Positions 1 to 6,005 of a DNA stretch of 12,830 bases are shown in pieces; position 1 is the first letter of the stretch, and every line of letters begins with the position of its first letter. This DNA comes from an uncultured Actinomycetes bacterium (lineage in GTDB: Bacteria; Actinomycetota; Actinomycetes; Nanopelagicales; Nanopelagicaceae), in assembly GCA_937864205.1 (NCBI GenBank), contig CALMJB010000097.1, positions 1 to 12,830 on the forward strand. The letters run 5' to 3'. A program made the translations under genes and the position numbers. Below the pieces are notes generated by a model. It was given only the letters and a program-made list of their open reading frames with translations. It did not search any database and had not been told where the DNA came from.

Positions 1-140
1 CGAATGTAGTTCTGTCGCATCTTTCCGCTGATGTGTGCTAAAACTTTATGTCCGTTGCTTAACTCGACCCGAAACATTGCATTTGGTAATGCTTCGGTGA
101 TGGTGCCTTCCATTTCGATGGCGCCATCTTTCTTTGCCAA
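1..140 (-). CDS. infA: Translation initiation factor IF-1, N-terminal part (cut by window edge)
   Basis: IF-1 is a one-domain OB-fold protein that binds the A site of the 30S subunit and helps IF-2 and IF-3 select initiator tRNA. Only the first 46 codons lie in the window. The translation reads AKKDGAIEMEGT after the start, then EALPNAMFRVELSNGH and VLAHISGKMRQNYI, which is the IF-1 signature. The start is read as TTG (138-140): an in-frame TAA sits two codons upstream, so no earlier start is possible, and an AGG lies about 6 nt before it. The next in-frame ATG is codon 10, which would remove the conserved first strand. The gene follows map after a 144-nt spacer, the usual actinobacterial order. 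Identity is very secure; the TTG start is well supported but not proven. Confidence 0.95.
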   Translation of the reverse strand, partial: MAKKDGAIEMEGTITEALPNAMFRVELSNGHKVLAHISGKMRQNYI

Positions 141-284
141 GCGTTACCTACTTAATTTTTTCAAGTTTTGTATTTTTGCCCCGGTTGAGGCAGGAGGGAA
201 ATCTTAGGAAAAATGGCTAAAAAAGGGAAATCCGATTGGTAACCCCGTTCATATTTTGATCGAATTTACGGTTAGCGCTGGTAG
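141..284 (-). other. map-infA intergenic leader
   Basis: This 144-nt spacer is the longest gap between genes in the window. In the infA-sense strand it holds a 6-bp stem with a 4-nt loop (see 177-192), two copies of GATTTCCCT whose starts are 29 bp apart (plus-strand 195-203 and 224-232), and an AT-rich stretch before the infA start. I found no convincing -35/-10 pair and no terminator: the stem is not followed by a U-tract on either strand. It is most simply the untranslated leader of infA within a longer transcript; a separate infA promoter here is possible but not shown. Confidence 0.5.
177..192 (-). other. Small stem-loop in the infA leader
   Basis: In the minus-strand RNA, UGCCUC pairs with GGGGCA around the loop AACC, giving six pairs including one U-G. 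It lies 37 nt before the infA start and is followed by an A-rich stretch, not by U residues, so it does not look like an intrinsic terminator. The role is unknown, and a stem this short can arise by chance. Confidence 0.3.
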
Positions 285-1097
285 TTATGAGAGCAGATTG
301 GAAATTTCAACGTTTCGTTTGGCTAACTCAGCCTTACCACCATCTGGTGCGGTCAGCACAAATGGTTTGGCATCTGGCAACAGCGCGTAAGAATGTTCAA
401 AGTGAGCACCGCGGGAATTATCTTGCGATACAACGGTCCATTCATCAGAAAGAACTTTCATCTTTTCACTGCCGCGGGTAATCATCGGTTCAATTGCTAG
501 TGCCATTCCAATTTCAAGTTTTGGACCAAGACCAGATTTTCCATAATTTAATATGTGTGGCTCTTGATGCATCTGACTGCCAATTCCGTGACCGCCATAT
601 TCGCGCAAAATTCCATAAACACCTTTTGATTTAATGTGTGATTCAATCGCAAAAGAAATATCGGTTAAATTTGCACCAACTTTTCCAGCGGCGATTCCAG
701 CCCACATTGATTCTTCGCAAGCTTGCATTAGTTTTTGATCTGCTGCTTCAACTTCGCCAATTCCAAATGAAATAGCGGCATCGGCATGCCAACCTTCAAC
801 GATTGCGCCAAAATCTATAGAAAGTAGGTCACCATTTTGTAATTTTCTTTTATTTGGAATGCCATGCACAACCTCTTCATTGACCGAAGCACAAATCACT
901 GATGGATATCCGTGATAACCCAGAAAGGAGGAGGTTGCACCATTGGAACTTAAGATTTCTCTAGCCAGTTGATCTAATTCTTCGGTAGTGACACCAACGG
1001 CAGCAGTTTTTTTGATCTCAATTAATGTCTGCCAAACAATTTTGCCAGCCGAGCGCATCAATTTAAGTTGCTCAAGAGTTTTTATTTGAATTGCCAT
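285..1097 (-). CDS. map: Methionine aminopeptidase, type I
   Basis: This cytosolic metalloprotease removes the initiator methionine from nascent proteins whose second residue is small. The 270-aa product has the pita-bread fold signature with all five metal ligands: D95 (IDFG), D106 (HAD), H170 (GGHGIG), E203 (AIEP) and E234 (FEHS). The substrate-side histidines H78 (VVHGIP) and H177 (MHQEPH) are also present. It is type I: there is no insertion between the last ligands. The length is close to the usual 250-285 aa. The ATG lies 18 nt after the adk stop. The preceding sequence is A-rich with no clear Shine-Dalgarno element (AGAAAAAATCTTAA before the ATG), so translation may depend on coupling to adk or on A-rich initiation. 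The stop is TAA. Confidence 0.97.
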   Translation of the reverse strand: MAIQIKTLEQLKLMRSAGKIVWQTLIEIKKTAAVGVTTEELDQLAREILSSNGATSSFLGYHGYPSVICASVNEEVVHGIPNKRKLQNGDLLSIDFGAIVEGWHADAAISFGIGEVEAADQKLMQACEESMWAGIAAGKVGANLTDISFAIESHIKSKGVYGILREYGGHGIGSQMHQEPHILNYGKSGLGPKLEIGMALAIEPMITRGSEKMKVLSDEWTVVSQDNSRGAHFEHSYALLPDAKPFVLTAPDGGKAELAKRNVEISNLLS

Positions 1098-1115
1098 TTA
1101 AGATTTTTTCTATTT

Positions 1116-1757
1116 TTAACTTAAAATTGAAATGGCAGCAGCGGTAATGGTTGAAACTGATCCAACTGCCGACATTTGTTTAAGTAAACCAAACTTTCGA
1201 TAGTAATCGATGATCGGTTTAGTTTGTTCGGCATAGACTTCAAGTCGATTCATGACCACCGACTCTTTGTCATCTTCGCGTTGGTAAAGCGTGCCGCCAC
1301 ATTTGTCACATTTGTTTTCTATCTTTGGCTGATCAAATTCAATATGGAAGATTGCGCCACATTCTTTGCAGGTTCTACGACCAGATAGTCTGCGCACAAT
1401 CTCTGAATTTTCAATTTGCAACTCTAATACGTAATCTAATTTTAAATTTGATTCATTCAGGATTTTCGAGAGCTCTTCAGCTTGCAAAATATTTCTGGGA
1501 AAACCATCGAGTAAAAAACCGCTTTGCACATCAGATTGTTTGAAGCGATCTCGCACCATTTCATTTGTAACTGAATCTGGTACTAGTTCGCCTTTATCCA
1601 TATAACTTTTCGCCAATTTACCTAAATCGGTGCCACCTTTTAGATTTGCGCGAAAAATATCGCCGGTTGAAATATGTGGAATCTTGTAATGTTTTGCTAA
1701 TTGAACCGCTTGGGTTCCTTTTCCAGCACCTGGCGGACCAACCAGGATCAATCGCAT
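1116..1757 (-). CDS. adk: Adenylate kinase, zinc-type long-LID form
   Basis: It catalyses AMP + ATP = 2 ADP in the cytosol and balances the adenylate pool. In the 213-aa sequence the P-loop GPPGAGKGT is at 7-15, the AMP-binding region HISTGD at 28-33, the FLLDGFPR motif at 81-88, and the LID from about 122 to 160. The LID carries two CxxC pairs, C130/C133 and C150/C153, the tetracysteine zinc knuckle of the long form. As I recall, mycobacterial Adk is a shorter form of about 181 aa without this LID. The ATG overlaps the secY stop as TAATG, so the two genes are probably coupled. The C-terminus is short and hydrophobic (AAAISILS) but of normal total length. Confidence 0.97.
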   Translation of the reverse strand: MRLILVGPPGAGKGTQAVQLAKHYKIPHISTGDIFRANLKGGTDLGKLAKSYMDKGELVPDSVTNEMVRDRFKQSDVQSGFLLDGFPRNILQAEELSKILNESNLKLDYVLELQIENSEIVRRLSGRRTCKECGAIFHIEFDQPKIENKCDKCGGTLYQREDDKESVVMNRLEVYAEQTKPIIDYYRKFGLLKQMSAVGSVSTITAAAISILS

Positions 1758-3052
1758 TACTTCAAGAACCCCTCATAAGAGCGTTGTTGCAATTGGCTTT
1801 CGATTTGCTTTGCAGTATCCAAACCAACTCCGACCACAATCAAAATTGCCGTTCCACCAAATGGGAAATTTTGTGATGCTTGGAAAATAATTAATGCCAA
1901 AATTGGAATGATTGCAACTAAAGCGAGATACAACGAACCCGGCGCGGTAATTCTTGACAATACATATTGCAAATAATCAGCGGTGGGTTTTCCAGCTCGA
2001 ATACCTGGAATAAATCCGCCGTACTGCTTCATGTTGTCAGAAACCTCTTCTGGGTTGAAAGTAATAGCAACATAAAAATAGGTGAAGAAAATAATCAATA
2101 ATGCATATGCGGCAACGTAAATTGGATGGTCGCCACGTACAAAATTACGTGAAATCCAGACCGCCCAACCCGCTTGGCTACCGCTGAAATTCACTATCAA
2201 TGAAGGAATATAAAGCAGCGACGAAGCGAAAATAACCGGAATAACACCGGATTGATTCACCTTGATTGGAATATAAGTGCTGGTGCCACCGTACTGTTGA
2301 CGACCAACTTGGCGCTTTGCATATTGCACCGGAATTCTTCGTTGTGCTTGTTCCACAAACACTACCGCTGCAACAACTAATACTCCGACCAGCAATACAA
2401 AAATAAAAGCAAACAAACCTTTTTGTAATTTGATTGACCAAAGTTGTCCAGGGAATGAGGCAGCAACAGAGGTAAAAATCAAAATGGACATTCCATTTCC
2501 AACACCGCGGTCGGTAATCAATTCACCCAGCCACATGATTACCGCAGTACCGGCGGTCATCACAAAGATCATGGTCACGATTCGTTCCCATGAAGTGTCG
2601 GGAATGATTGGCAGAGAACAACTTGGAAAAATTCGACCTTGAATTCTGGCCACTGCAATCAAACCAGTTGATTGTAAAACCGCTAAACCAATCGTTAAAT
2701 ACCTGGTGTACTGGGTCAATTTAGTTGTGCCAGATTGTCCTTCCTTTTTCAATGCTTCAAATCGCGGAATCACAACCGTTAATAATTGAATAATGATTGA
2801 GCTGGTGATGTAAGGCATGATGCCAAGTGCGAACACACTTAGATGTAATAGCGCGCCACCAGAAAAAAGATTGATCAAACCAAATAATCCACCGGTGTTA
2901 GCGGTCTTTAAACACTCTTGCACATTCACATATGAAACACCTGGTGTTGGAACTACAGATCCAAACCGAAATAGCGCCATGATTGACATGGTGAAGAAAA
3001 TTTTTCGGCGGAGATCAGGGGTTTTAAATGCTTTACCAAATGCTGAGAGCAT
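1757..3052 (-). CDS. secY: Preprotein translocase channel subunit SecY
   Basis: SecY is the membrane pore of the SecYEG translocon, through which unfolded proteins are exported or inserted. The 431-aa product shows ten likely membrane segments at about 18-36, 67-91, 117-137, 157-177, 186-206, 212-235, 266-288, 308-331, 370-391 and 397-413. The two cytosolic loops that contact SecA and the ribosome are recognisable: RRIPVQYAKRQVG at 238-250 and GFIPGIRAGKPTADYL at 346-361. The start MLSAFGKAFKTPDLRRKI is the usual actinobacterial N-terminus and is preceded by GGGG about 6 nt upstream. A 43-nt spacer without obvious structure separates it from rplO. The stop overlaps the adk start. Confidence 0.98.
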   Translation of the reverse strand: MLSAFGKAFKTPDLRRKIFFTMSIMALFRFGSVVPTPGVSYVNVQECLKTANTGGLFGLINLFSGGALLHLSVFALGIMPYITSSIIIQLLTVVIPRFEALKKEGQSGTTKLTQYTRYLTIGLAVLQSTGLIAVARIQGRIFPSCSLPIIPDTSWERIVTMIFVMTAGTAVIMWLGELITDRGVGNGMSILIFTSVAASFPGQLWSIKLQKGLFAFIFVLLVGVLVVAAVVFVEQAQRRIPVQYAKRQVGRQQYGGTSTYIPIKVNQSGVIPVIFASSLLYIPSLIVNFSGSQAGWAVWISRNFVRGDHPIYVAAYALLIIFFTYFYVAITFNPEEVSDNMKQYGGFIPGIRAGKPTADYLQYVLSRITAPGSLYLALVAIIPILALIIFQASQNFPFGGTAILIVVGVGLDTAKQIESQLQQRSYEGFLK

Positions 3053-3095
3053 CTTTACCCCTTTCTGTTTTCCTTATTTATTAAAATCTAAGAAA

Positions 3096-3536
3096 TTAAA
3101 GTTGCTTAGCGCTTCCACCAGCAGCGGTAATTTTCTCAGTTGCCGAAGAAGAGAATGCATGTGCCGATACAGAAACCTTCACAGAAATCTCACCATTACC
3201 TAGCACTTTTACCGGATGTCCTTTGCGGGCAGCACCTTTAGAGATTAAATCATCAACGGTTACATCTCCACCTTTTGGATACAACTCATTTATGGTTGAA
3301 ACATTTACCGCTTGATATTCAATGCGCTCTGGATTCTTAAAACCACGCATTTTTGGCAAACGCATAACTAATGGAAGTTGGCCACCTTCAAAACCCGCCC
3401 GAACAACGTTGCGAGCCCGAGTTCCTTTGCCACCACGGCCAGCAGTTTTTCCTTTTGAAGCTTCGCCTCGACCTTTACGAGTCTTTGCTTTTTTAGCTCC
3501 GGGGGCTGGACGAAGATGATGCATCTTAATAACCAT
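3096..3536 (-). CDS. rplO: 50S ribosomal protein L15 (uL15)
   Basis: L15 is a large-subunit assembly protein that binds 23S rRNA late in assembly. The 146-aa product begins MVIKMHHLRPAPGAKKAKTR, followed by the Gly/Lys/Arg-rich GRGEASKGKTAGRGGKGT stretch (about 23-40) that penetrates the rRNA, then a globular C-terminal half. The ATG is preceded by a very strong Shine-Dalgarno sequence (GAGGAGG, about 10 nt upstream), which lies inside the last codons of rpmD. Only two bases separate the rpmD stop from the start. The C-terminus is slightly longer than in E. coli (144 aa) but ordinary. Confidence 0.97.
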   Translation of the reverse strand: MVIKMHHLRPAPGAKKAKTRKGRGEASKGKTAGRGGKGTRARNVVRAGFEGGQLPLVMRLPKMRGFKNPERIEYQAVNVSTINELYPKGGDVTVDDLISKGAARKGHPVKVLGNGEISVKVSVSAHAFSSSATEKITAAGGSAKQL

Positions 3537-3538
3537 AA

Positions 3539-3721
3539 TTACTTAACCTCCTCGACCGCAATCAAATGACGAACTGCGTAAATCATTCCGCGAATCTCTG
3601 GTTTATCTTCTTTAACGACGACATCGCCAACACGTTTTAAACCAAGCGAACGCAATGTCTCGCGCATGTTGGGAGCGATTCCAGCTTTAGAACGAAGTTG
3701 CTTAACTTTTAATCTCGGCAT
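3539..3721 (-). CDS. rpmD: 50S ribosomal protein L30 (uL30)
   Basis: L30 is a small large-subunit protein of ferredoxin-like fold that binds 23S rRNA. The 60-aa product reads MPRLKVKQLRSKAG, then the RETLRSLGLKR helix and the GMIYAVRHLI segment, all typical of bacterial L30. The open frame extends 18 codons upstream into rpsE, but the family start is the Met of MPRLKV, whose ATG falls one base after the rpsE stop (TAAAATG), with an AAAGG inside the end of rpsE as ribosome binding site. I therefore use the short start. Its last codons carry the strong Shine-Dalgarno sequence for rplO. Confidence 0.96.
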   Translation of the reverse strand: MPRLKVKQLRSKAGIAPNMRETLRSLGLKRVGDVVVKEDKPEIRGMIYAVRHLIAVEEVK

Positions 3722-3722
3722 T

Positions 3723-4340
3723 TTATGCACCAACCTTTGCAGCCATATTGCGCACAGTTGCCGCTGGCGCCACATCTTCTAGCGGTAAGCCGCGACGAGT
3801 TGCAATTGAATTTGGATTCTCAAGTAAACGCAGTGCAGCCGCAGTTGCATGCACCATGTTGATTGGATTGTTTGAGCCAAGTGATTTGGTAAGCACATCG
3901 GTGATACCGGCACACTCAAGCACGGCACGTACTGGGCCGCCGGCAATCACACCAGTTCCGGGAGCCGCTGGTCGAAGTAAAACAACGCCCGCTGCTTTTT
4001 CACCTTGTACTGGATGTGGAATTGTTCCATTAATTCTTGGCACTTTGAAAAATTCTTTTTTCGCATCTTCAACCGCTTTAGAGATTGCTTGTGGAACCTC
4101 TTTAGCTTTGCCATAACCAACGCCAACTAATCCATTTCCGTCACCGACAACTACTAAAGCAGTGAATGAGAAACGACGGCCACCTTTAACAACTTTTGCT
4201 ACGCGATTAATAAATACAACGCGCTCGTTGTACGGAGATTTTTCCTTTTGGGAATCGCCATCACGACGCTCGCGACGTTCGCCCCGCTCTTTTCGCTCGC
4301 GACCAGTTGTTTTGGTCTCTTCGCGGTTTTCTTCCGCCAT
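3723..4340 (-). CDS. rpsE: 30S ribosomal protein S5 (uS5)
   Basis: S5 sits at the mRNA entry side of the 30S subunit and affects decoding accuracy and mRNA unwinding. The 205-aa product has a highly charged N-terminal extension (residues 1-35, Glu/Arg/Lys-rich) ahead of the conserved double-stranded-RNA-binding domain (INRVAKVVKGGRRFSF, 44-59, then VGDGNGLVGVGYGKAKE, 65-81) and the C-terminal domain (RPAAPGTGVIAGG, about 123-135). Such an extension is usual in actinobacteria, which explains the length above E. coli (167 aa). The ATG overlaps the rplR stop as TGATG. The stop is followed after one base by the rpmD start. Confidence 0.97.
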   Translation of the reverse strand: MAEENREETKTTGRERKERGERRERRDGDSQKEKSPYNERVVFINRVAKVVKGGRRFSFTALVVVGDGNGLVGVGYGKAKEVPQAISKAVEDAKKEFFKVPRINGTIPHPVQGEKAAGVVLLRPAAPGTGVIAGGPVRAVLECAGITDVLTKSLGSNNPINMVHATAAALRLLENPNSIATRRGLPLEDVAPAATVRNMAAKVGA

Positions 4341-4717
4341 CAGAACTCCAATCCATTTGCGCGCGCGCTAGTTGCTACCGCGGCTACTCGACCGTGAAAC
4401 TTGTTTCCGCCACGATCAAATACCACAGCAGAAATTCCTTTTTCTTTTGCACGTTTAGCAATTAATTCGCCAACCTGCTTTGCTTTTGCAGTTTTATCGC
4501 CATTTGCTCCGCGCACATCTTTTTCCATAGTCGATGCGCTGACTAGTGTTTGAGAAATTGAGTCATCGACAATTTGCGCAAAAATGTGGCGAGCAGAACG
4601 AGAAACCACCAAACGAGGTCTTTCGGTACTGCCAACAACACGTTTACGTAACCGGAAATGTCTACGTTGCCGGGCTTTGGTTGCTGAACCCTTTACGACT
4701 TTAGCTGCGATACTCAT
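4340..4717 (-). CDS. rplR: 50S ribosomal protein L18 (uL18)
   Basis: L18 binds 5S rRNA and, with L5, docks it on the central protuberance. The 125-aa product starts MSIAAKVVKGSATKARQRRH and has the basic RLRKRVVGSTERPRLVVSRS region, the IFAQIVDD strand, and the VVFDRGGNKFHGRVAA signature near the C-terminus. The ATG overlaps the rplF stop as TAATG and its own TGA overlaps the rpsE ATG, so it is locked between two coupled neighbours. Its length is normal for a bacterial L18. Confidence 0.97.
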   Translation of the reverse strand: MSIAAKVVKGSATKARQRRHFRLRKRVVGSTERPRLVVSRSARHIFAQIVDDSISQTLVSASTMEKDVRGANGDKTAKAKQVGELIAKRAKEKGISAVVFDRGGNKFHGRVAAVATSARANGLEF

Positions 4718-5256
4718 TATTTCTTACCAGTCTTTCCTTGTTTGCGACGGATGCGAGCTCCGGCAAGGTGCAAACCTTTTCCTTTATAAGGATCTGATTT
4801 GCGAAGTTTTTGAATCTTGGCAGCGGTTTCGCCAACTAATTGCTTATCGATTCCGATAATTTCAATTTCAGTTGGGGAATCAATTTTGAATGTGATGCCC
4901 GGATCGGCTTTGAAAATCACCGGATGGCTGTATCCCAATGCAAATTCAAGATCTTTTCCTTTTGGGGCAACTTTGTAACCAACACCGGTGATATTGATTT
5001 TCTTGCTGTAACCATTTGTCACACCAACAATCATGTTTGCCAACATTGTGCGCGACATGCCATGCACAGATTTGGTCAGACGCTCTTCATCAGCCCGGGT
5101 AACAACTAATGCACCTGATTCATTGGTGGCTTTCAATGATTTGTAAAGTTCAAATGTCAAAGTTCCTTTTGGTCCTTTGATTGAAACATTTTGACCAGAG
5201 ATAGCAGCTTCTACTCCCTTTGGAAGTGTGATCGGCATTTTTCCAATACGTGACAT
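4717..5256 (-). CDS. rplF: 50S ribosomal protein L6 (uL6)
   Basis: L6 lies near the sarcin-ricin loop and the factor-binding site of the 50S subunit. The 179-aa product begins MSRIGKMPITLPKGVEA and contains two repeated L6 domains, with GPKGTLTFEL in the first (about 35-44) and the conserved DPYKGKGLHLAG segment near the C-terminus. The frame can be extended four codons upstream to a TTG, but MSRIGK is the family start; its ATG lies 5 nt after the rpsH stop. No strong Shine-Dalgarno element is visible there, so reinitiation from rpsH is likely. The stop overlaps the rplR start. Confidence 0.97.
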   Translation of the reverse strand: MSRIGKMPITLPKGVEAAISGQNVSIKGPKGTLTFELYKSLKATNESGALVVTRADEERLTKSVHGMSRTMLANMIVGVTNGYSKKINITGVGYKVAPKGKDLEFALGYSHPVIFKADPGITFKIDSPTEIEIIGIDKQLVGETAAKIQKLRKSDPYKGKGLHLAGARIRRKQGKTGKK

Positions 5257-5261
5257 GGCGA

Positions 5262-5666
5262 TTACCAAACGTAGGCGAGCACTTCTCCGCCTACTCCCTT
5301 TTTATTTGCTTGCTTATCGGTCAATAATCCAGATGAAGTGGAAATGATTGCCACACCTAATCCACCTAATACTTTTGGCAGCGAGCTGGACTTTGCATAC
5401 ACGCGTAATCCCGGTTTGCTAACTCGGCGTAATCCGGCAATTGAACGTTCGCGATTTGGTCCGAACTTAAGATCGAGAATCAAAGTTTTTCCATAACCAT
5501 TTGCGTTGTTTTCAACTTTAAAACCAGAGATGAATCCCTCTTGTTTTAAGATCTCAGCAATTCTCGCCTTTACAGATGAGGATGGCATTGAGACCGTCTC
5601 ATGGTAGGCAGAGTTTGCATTTCGCAAACGCGCCAACATATCGGCGATCGGATCGGTCATTGTCAT
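5262..5666 (-). CDS. rpsH: 30S ribosomal protein S8 (uS8)
   Basis: S8 binds helix 21 of 16S rRNA early in 30S assembly and, in E. coli, is the repressor of its own spc operon by binding the mRNA. The 134-aa product starts MTMTDPIADMLARLRNAN and ends with the signature STSSGLLTDKQANKKGVGGEVLAYVW region (about 109-134), whose Ser/Thr-rich loop contacts rRNA. The ATG is 5 nt after the stop of a small unassigned ORF in the 109-nt spacer behind rpsZ, and an AAGAAAGG some 12 nt upstream serves as a weak ribosome binding site. The spacer carries short hairpins and is a plausible site for S8 feedback, although this is not demonstrated outside Gammaproteobacteria as far as I know. Confidence 0.97.
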   Translation of the reverse strand: MTMTDPIADMLARLRNANSAYHETVSMPSSSVKARIAEILKQEGFISGFKVENNANGYGKTLILDLKFGPNRERSIAGLRRVSKPGLRVYAKSSSLPKVLGGLGVAIISTSSGLLTDKQANKKGVGGEVLAYVW

Positions 5667-5671
5667 TTTGG

Positions 5672-5764
5672 CTAGTTGCCTTTCTTGAAGTGGTATCCAG
5701 TTAGGACCTGCTTCATAGGGTTAATGTGATCATTAACGCGGGTGTTAAAAAATCTATTGTTCAT
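5672..5764 (-). CDS. Possible 30-codon small ORF in the rpsZ-rpsH spacer
   Basis: An ATG-started frame fills almost the whole spacer between rpsZ and rpsH. It begins MNNRFFNTRVNDHINP and ends GYHFKKGN with a TAG stop 5 nt before the rpsH ATG. An in-frame GTG three codons earlier (5771-5773) overlaps the tandem stops after rpsZ and could be an alternative start. No Shine-Dalgarno sequence precedes either. I recognise no homologue. The product would be basic and Asn-rich, without a membrane segment. It may be a translated coupling peptide, a chance frame over a regulatory RNA, or both. The weak rpsH ribosome binding site lies inside its last codons. Confidence 0.3.
   Translation of the reverse strand: MNNRFFNTRVNDHINPMKQVLTGYHFKKGN
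5687..5714 (-). promoter_or_regulatory. Candidate irregular hairpin before rpsH
   Basis: In the minus-strand RNA, GAAG pairs with CUUC at the base, GGU with ACC above a small internal loop, and CC with GG around the loop UAACU, with AU bulged on the 3' side. An irregular helix with bulged residues next to the S8 gene recalls the type of target S8 binds, but I cannot match it to the S8 consensus by eye. It is offered only as a candidate feedback site for the downstream spc genes. Confidence 0.25.
5720..5737 (-). repeat. 7-bp perfect inverted repeat before rpsH
   Basis: GTTAATG and CATTAAC form a perfect 7-bp inverted repeat around the 4-nt loop ATCA (minus-strand reading). It lies in the spacer between rpsZ and rpsH, inside the small ORF at 5672-5764. 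There is no U-tract after it, so it is not an intrinsic terminator. It is AT-rich and would be weak as RNA; it could equally be a DNA-level palindrome. Confidence 0.4.
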
Positions 5765-5775
5765 AAGTTTCACTA

Positions 5776-5961
5776 TTACCAACTTGATTTCGTAATTCCA
5801 GGAAGTTCGCCGCGATGGGCCATGTCACGGAAACAGATACGGCAAATTCCAAACTTCTTAAAAACCGCACGCGGACGACCGCAACGTTGGCAGCGGGTGT
5901 AGCCGCGCACCTTGAACTTTGGTTTACGACTTGCTTTAATCTTCAGCGAGGTCTTTGCCAT
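5776..5961 (-). CDS. rpsZ: 30S ribosomal protein S14, zinc-binding type Z (uS14)
   Basis: S14 is a head protein of the 30S subunit and is needed for assembly of S3 and S10. The 61-aa product is the short zinc-ribbon form, with ligands C24 and C27 (CQRC) and C40 and C43 (CRIC), ending in the conserved HRGELPGITKSSW. The start is preceded by AAGGACAGG about 10-18 nt upstream, after a 44-nt spacer behind rplE. The reading frame ends with three different stop codons in tandem, TAA TAG TGA (5770-5778), which is unusual. No longer zinc-free paralogue is seen in this window. Confidence 0.98.
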   Translation of the reverse strand: MAKTSLKIKASRKPKFKVRGYTRCQRCGRPRAVFKKFGICRICFRDMAHRGELPGITKSSW

Positions 5962-6005
5962 TTACTCTTTTTCCTGTCCTTACTCTTCTAATTTATTTTT
6001 CTGAA

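Noticed and set aside
177..192. Intrinsic terminator between map and infA
   Set aside because: The stem is only six pairs and no U-tract follows it on either strand, so I list it only as a stem-loop.
219..254. Eleven-codon leader peptide frame (MNGVTNRISLF) in the map-infA spacer, minus strand
   Set aside because: It has no ribosome binding site, no runs of regulatory codons and no terminator/antiterminator after it; a frame of this length is expected by chance.
287..481. Plus-strand open frame across the 3' part of map
   Set aside because: It is antisense to a well-supported gene with conserved catalytic residues, has no ribosome binding site and no recognisable product. The other plus-strand frames of 60-150 codons along the window (for example 2817-3203 and 10281-10742) are rejected for the same reason.
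2178..2441. Minus-strand frame of 87 codons inside secY
   Set aside because: It is a shifted frame within the secY coding region; the translation is Cys/Ser-rich without family features, while the secY frame is intact throughout.
3722..3775. Upstream extension of rpmD by 18 codons
   Set aside because: The extra residues are a shifted reading of the end of rpsE and do not match L30; the family start MPRLKV follows directly after the rpsE stop.
5257..5268. TTG start four codons before the rplF ATG
   Set aside because: It overlaps the end of rpsH and adds VIA before the canonical MSRIGK start of L6.
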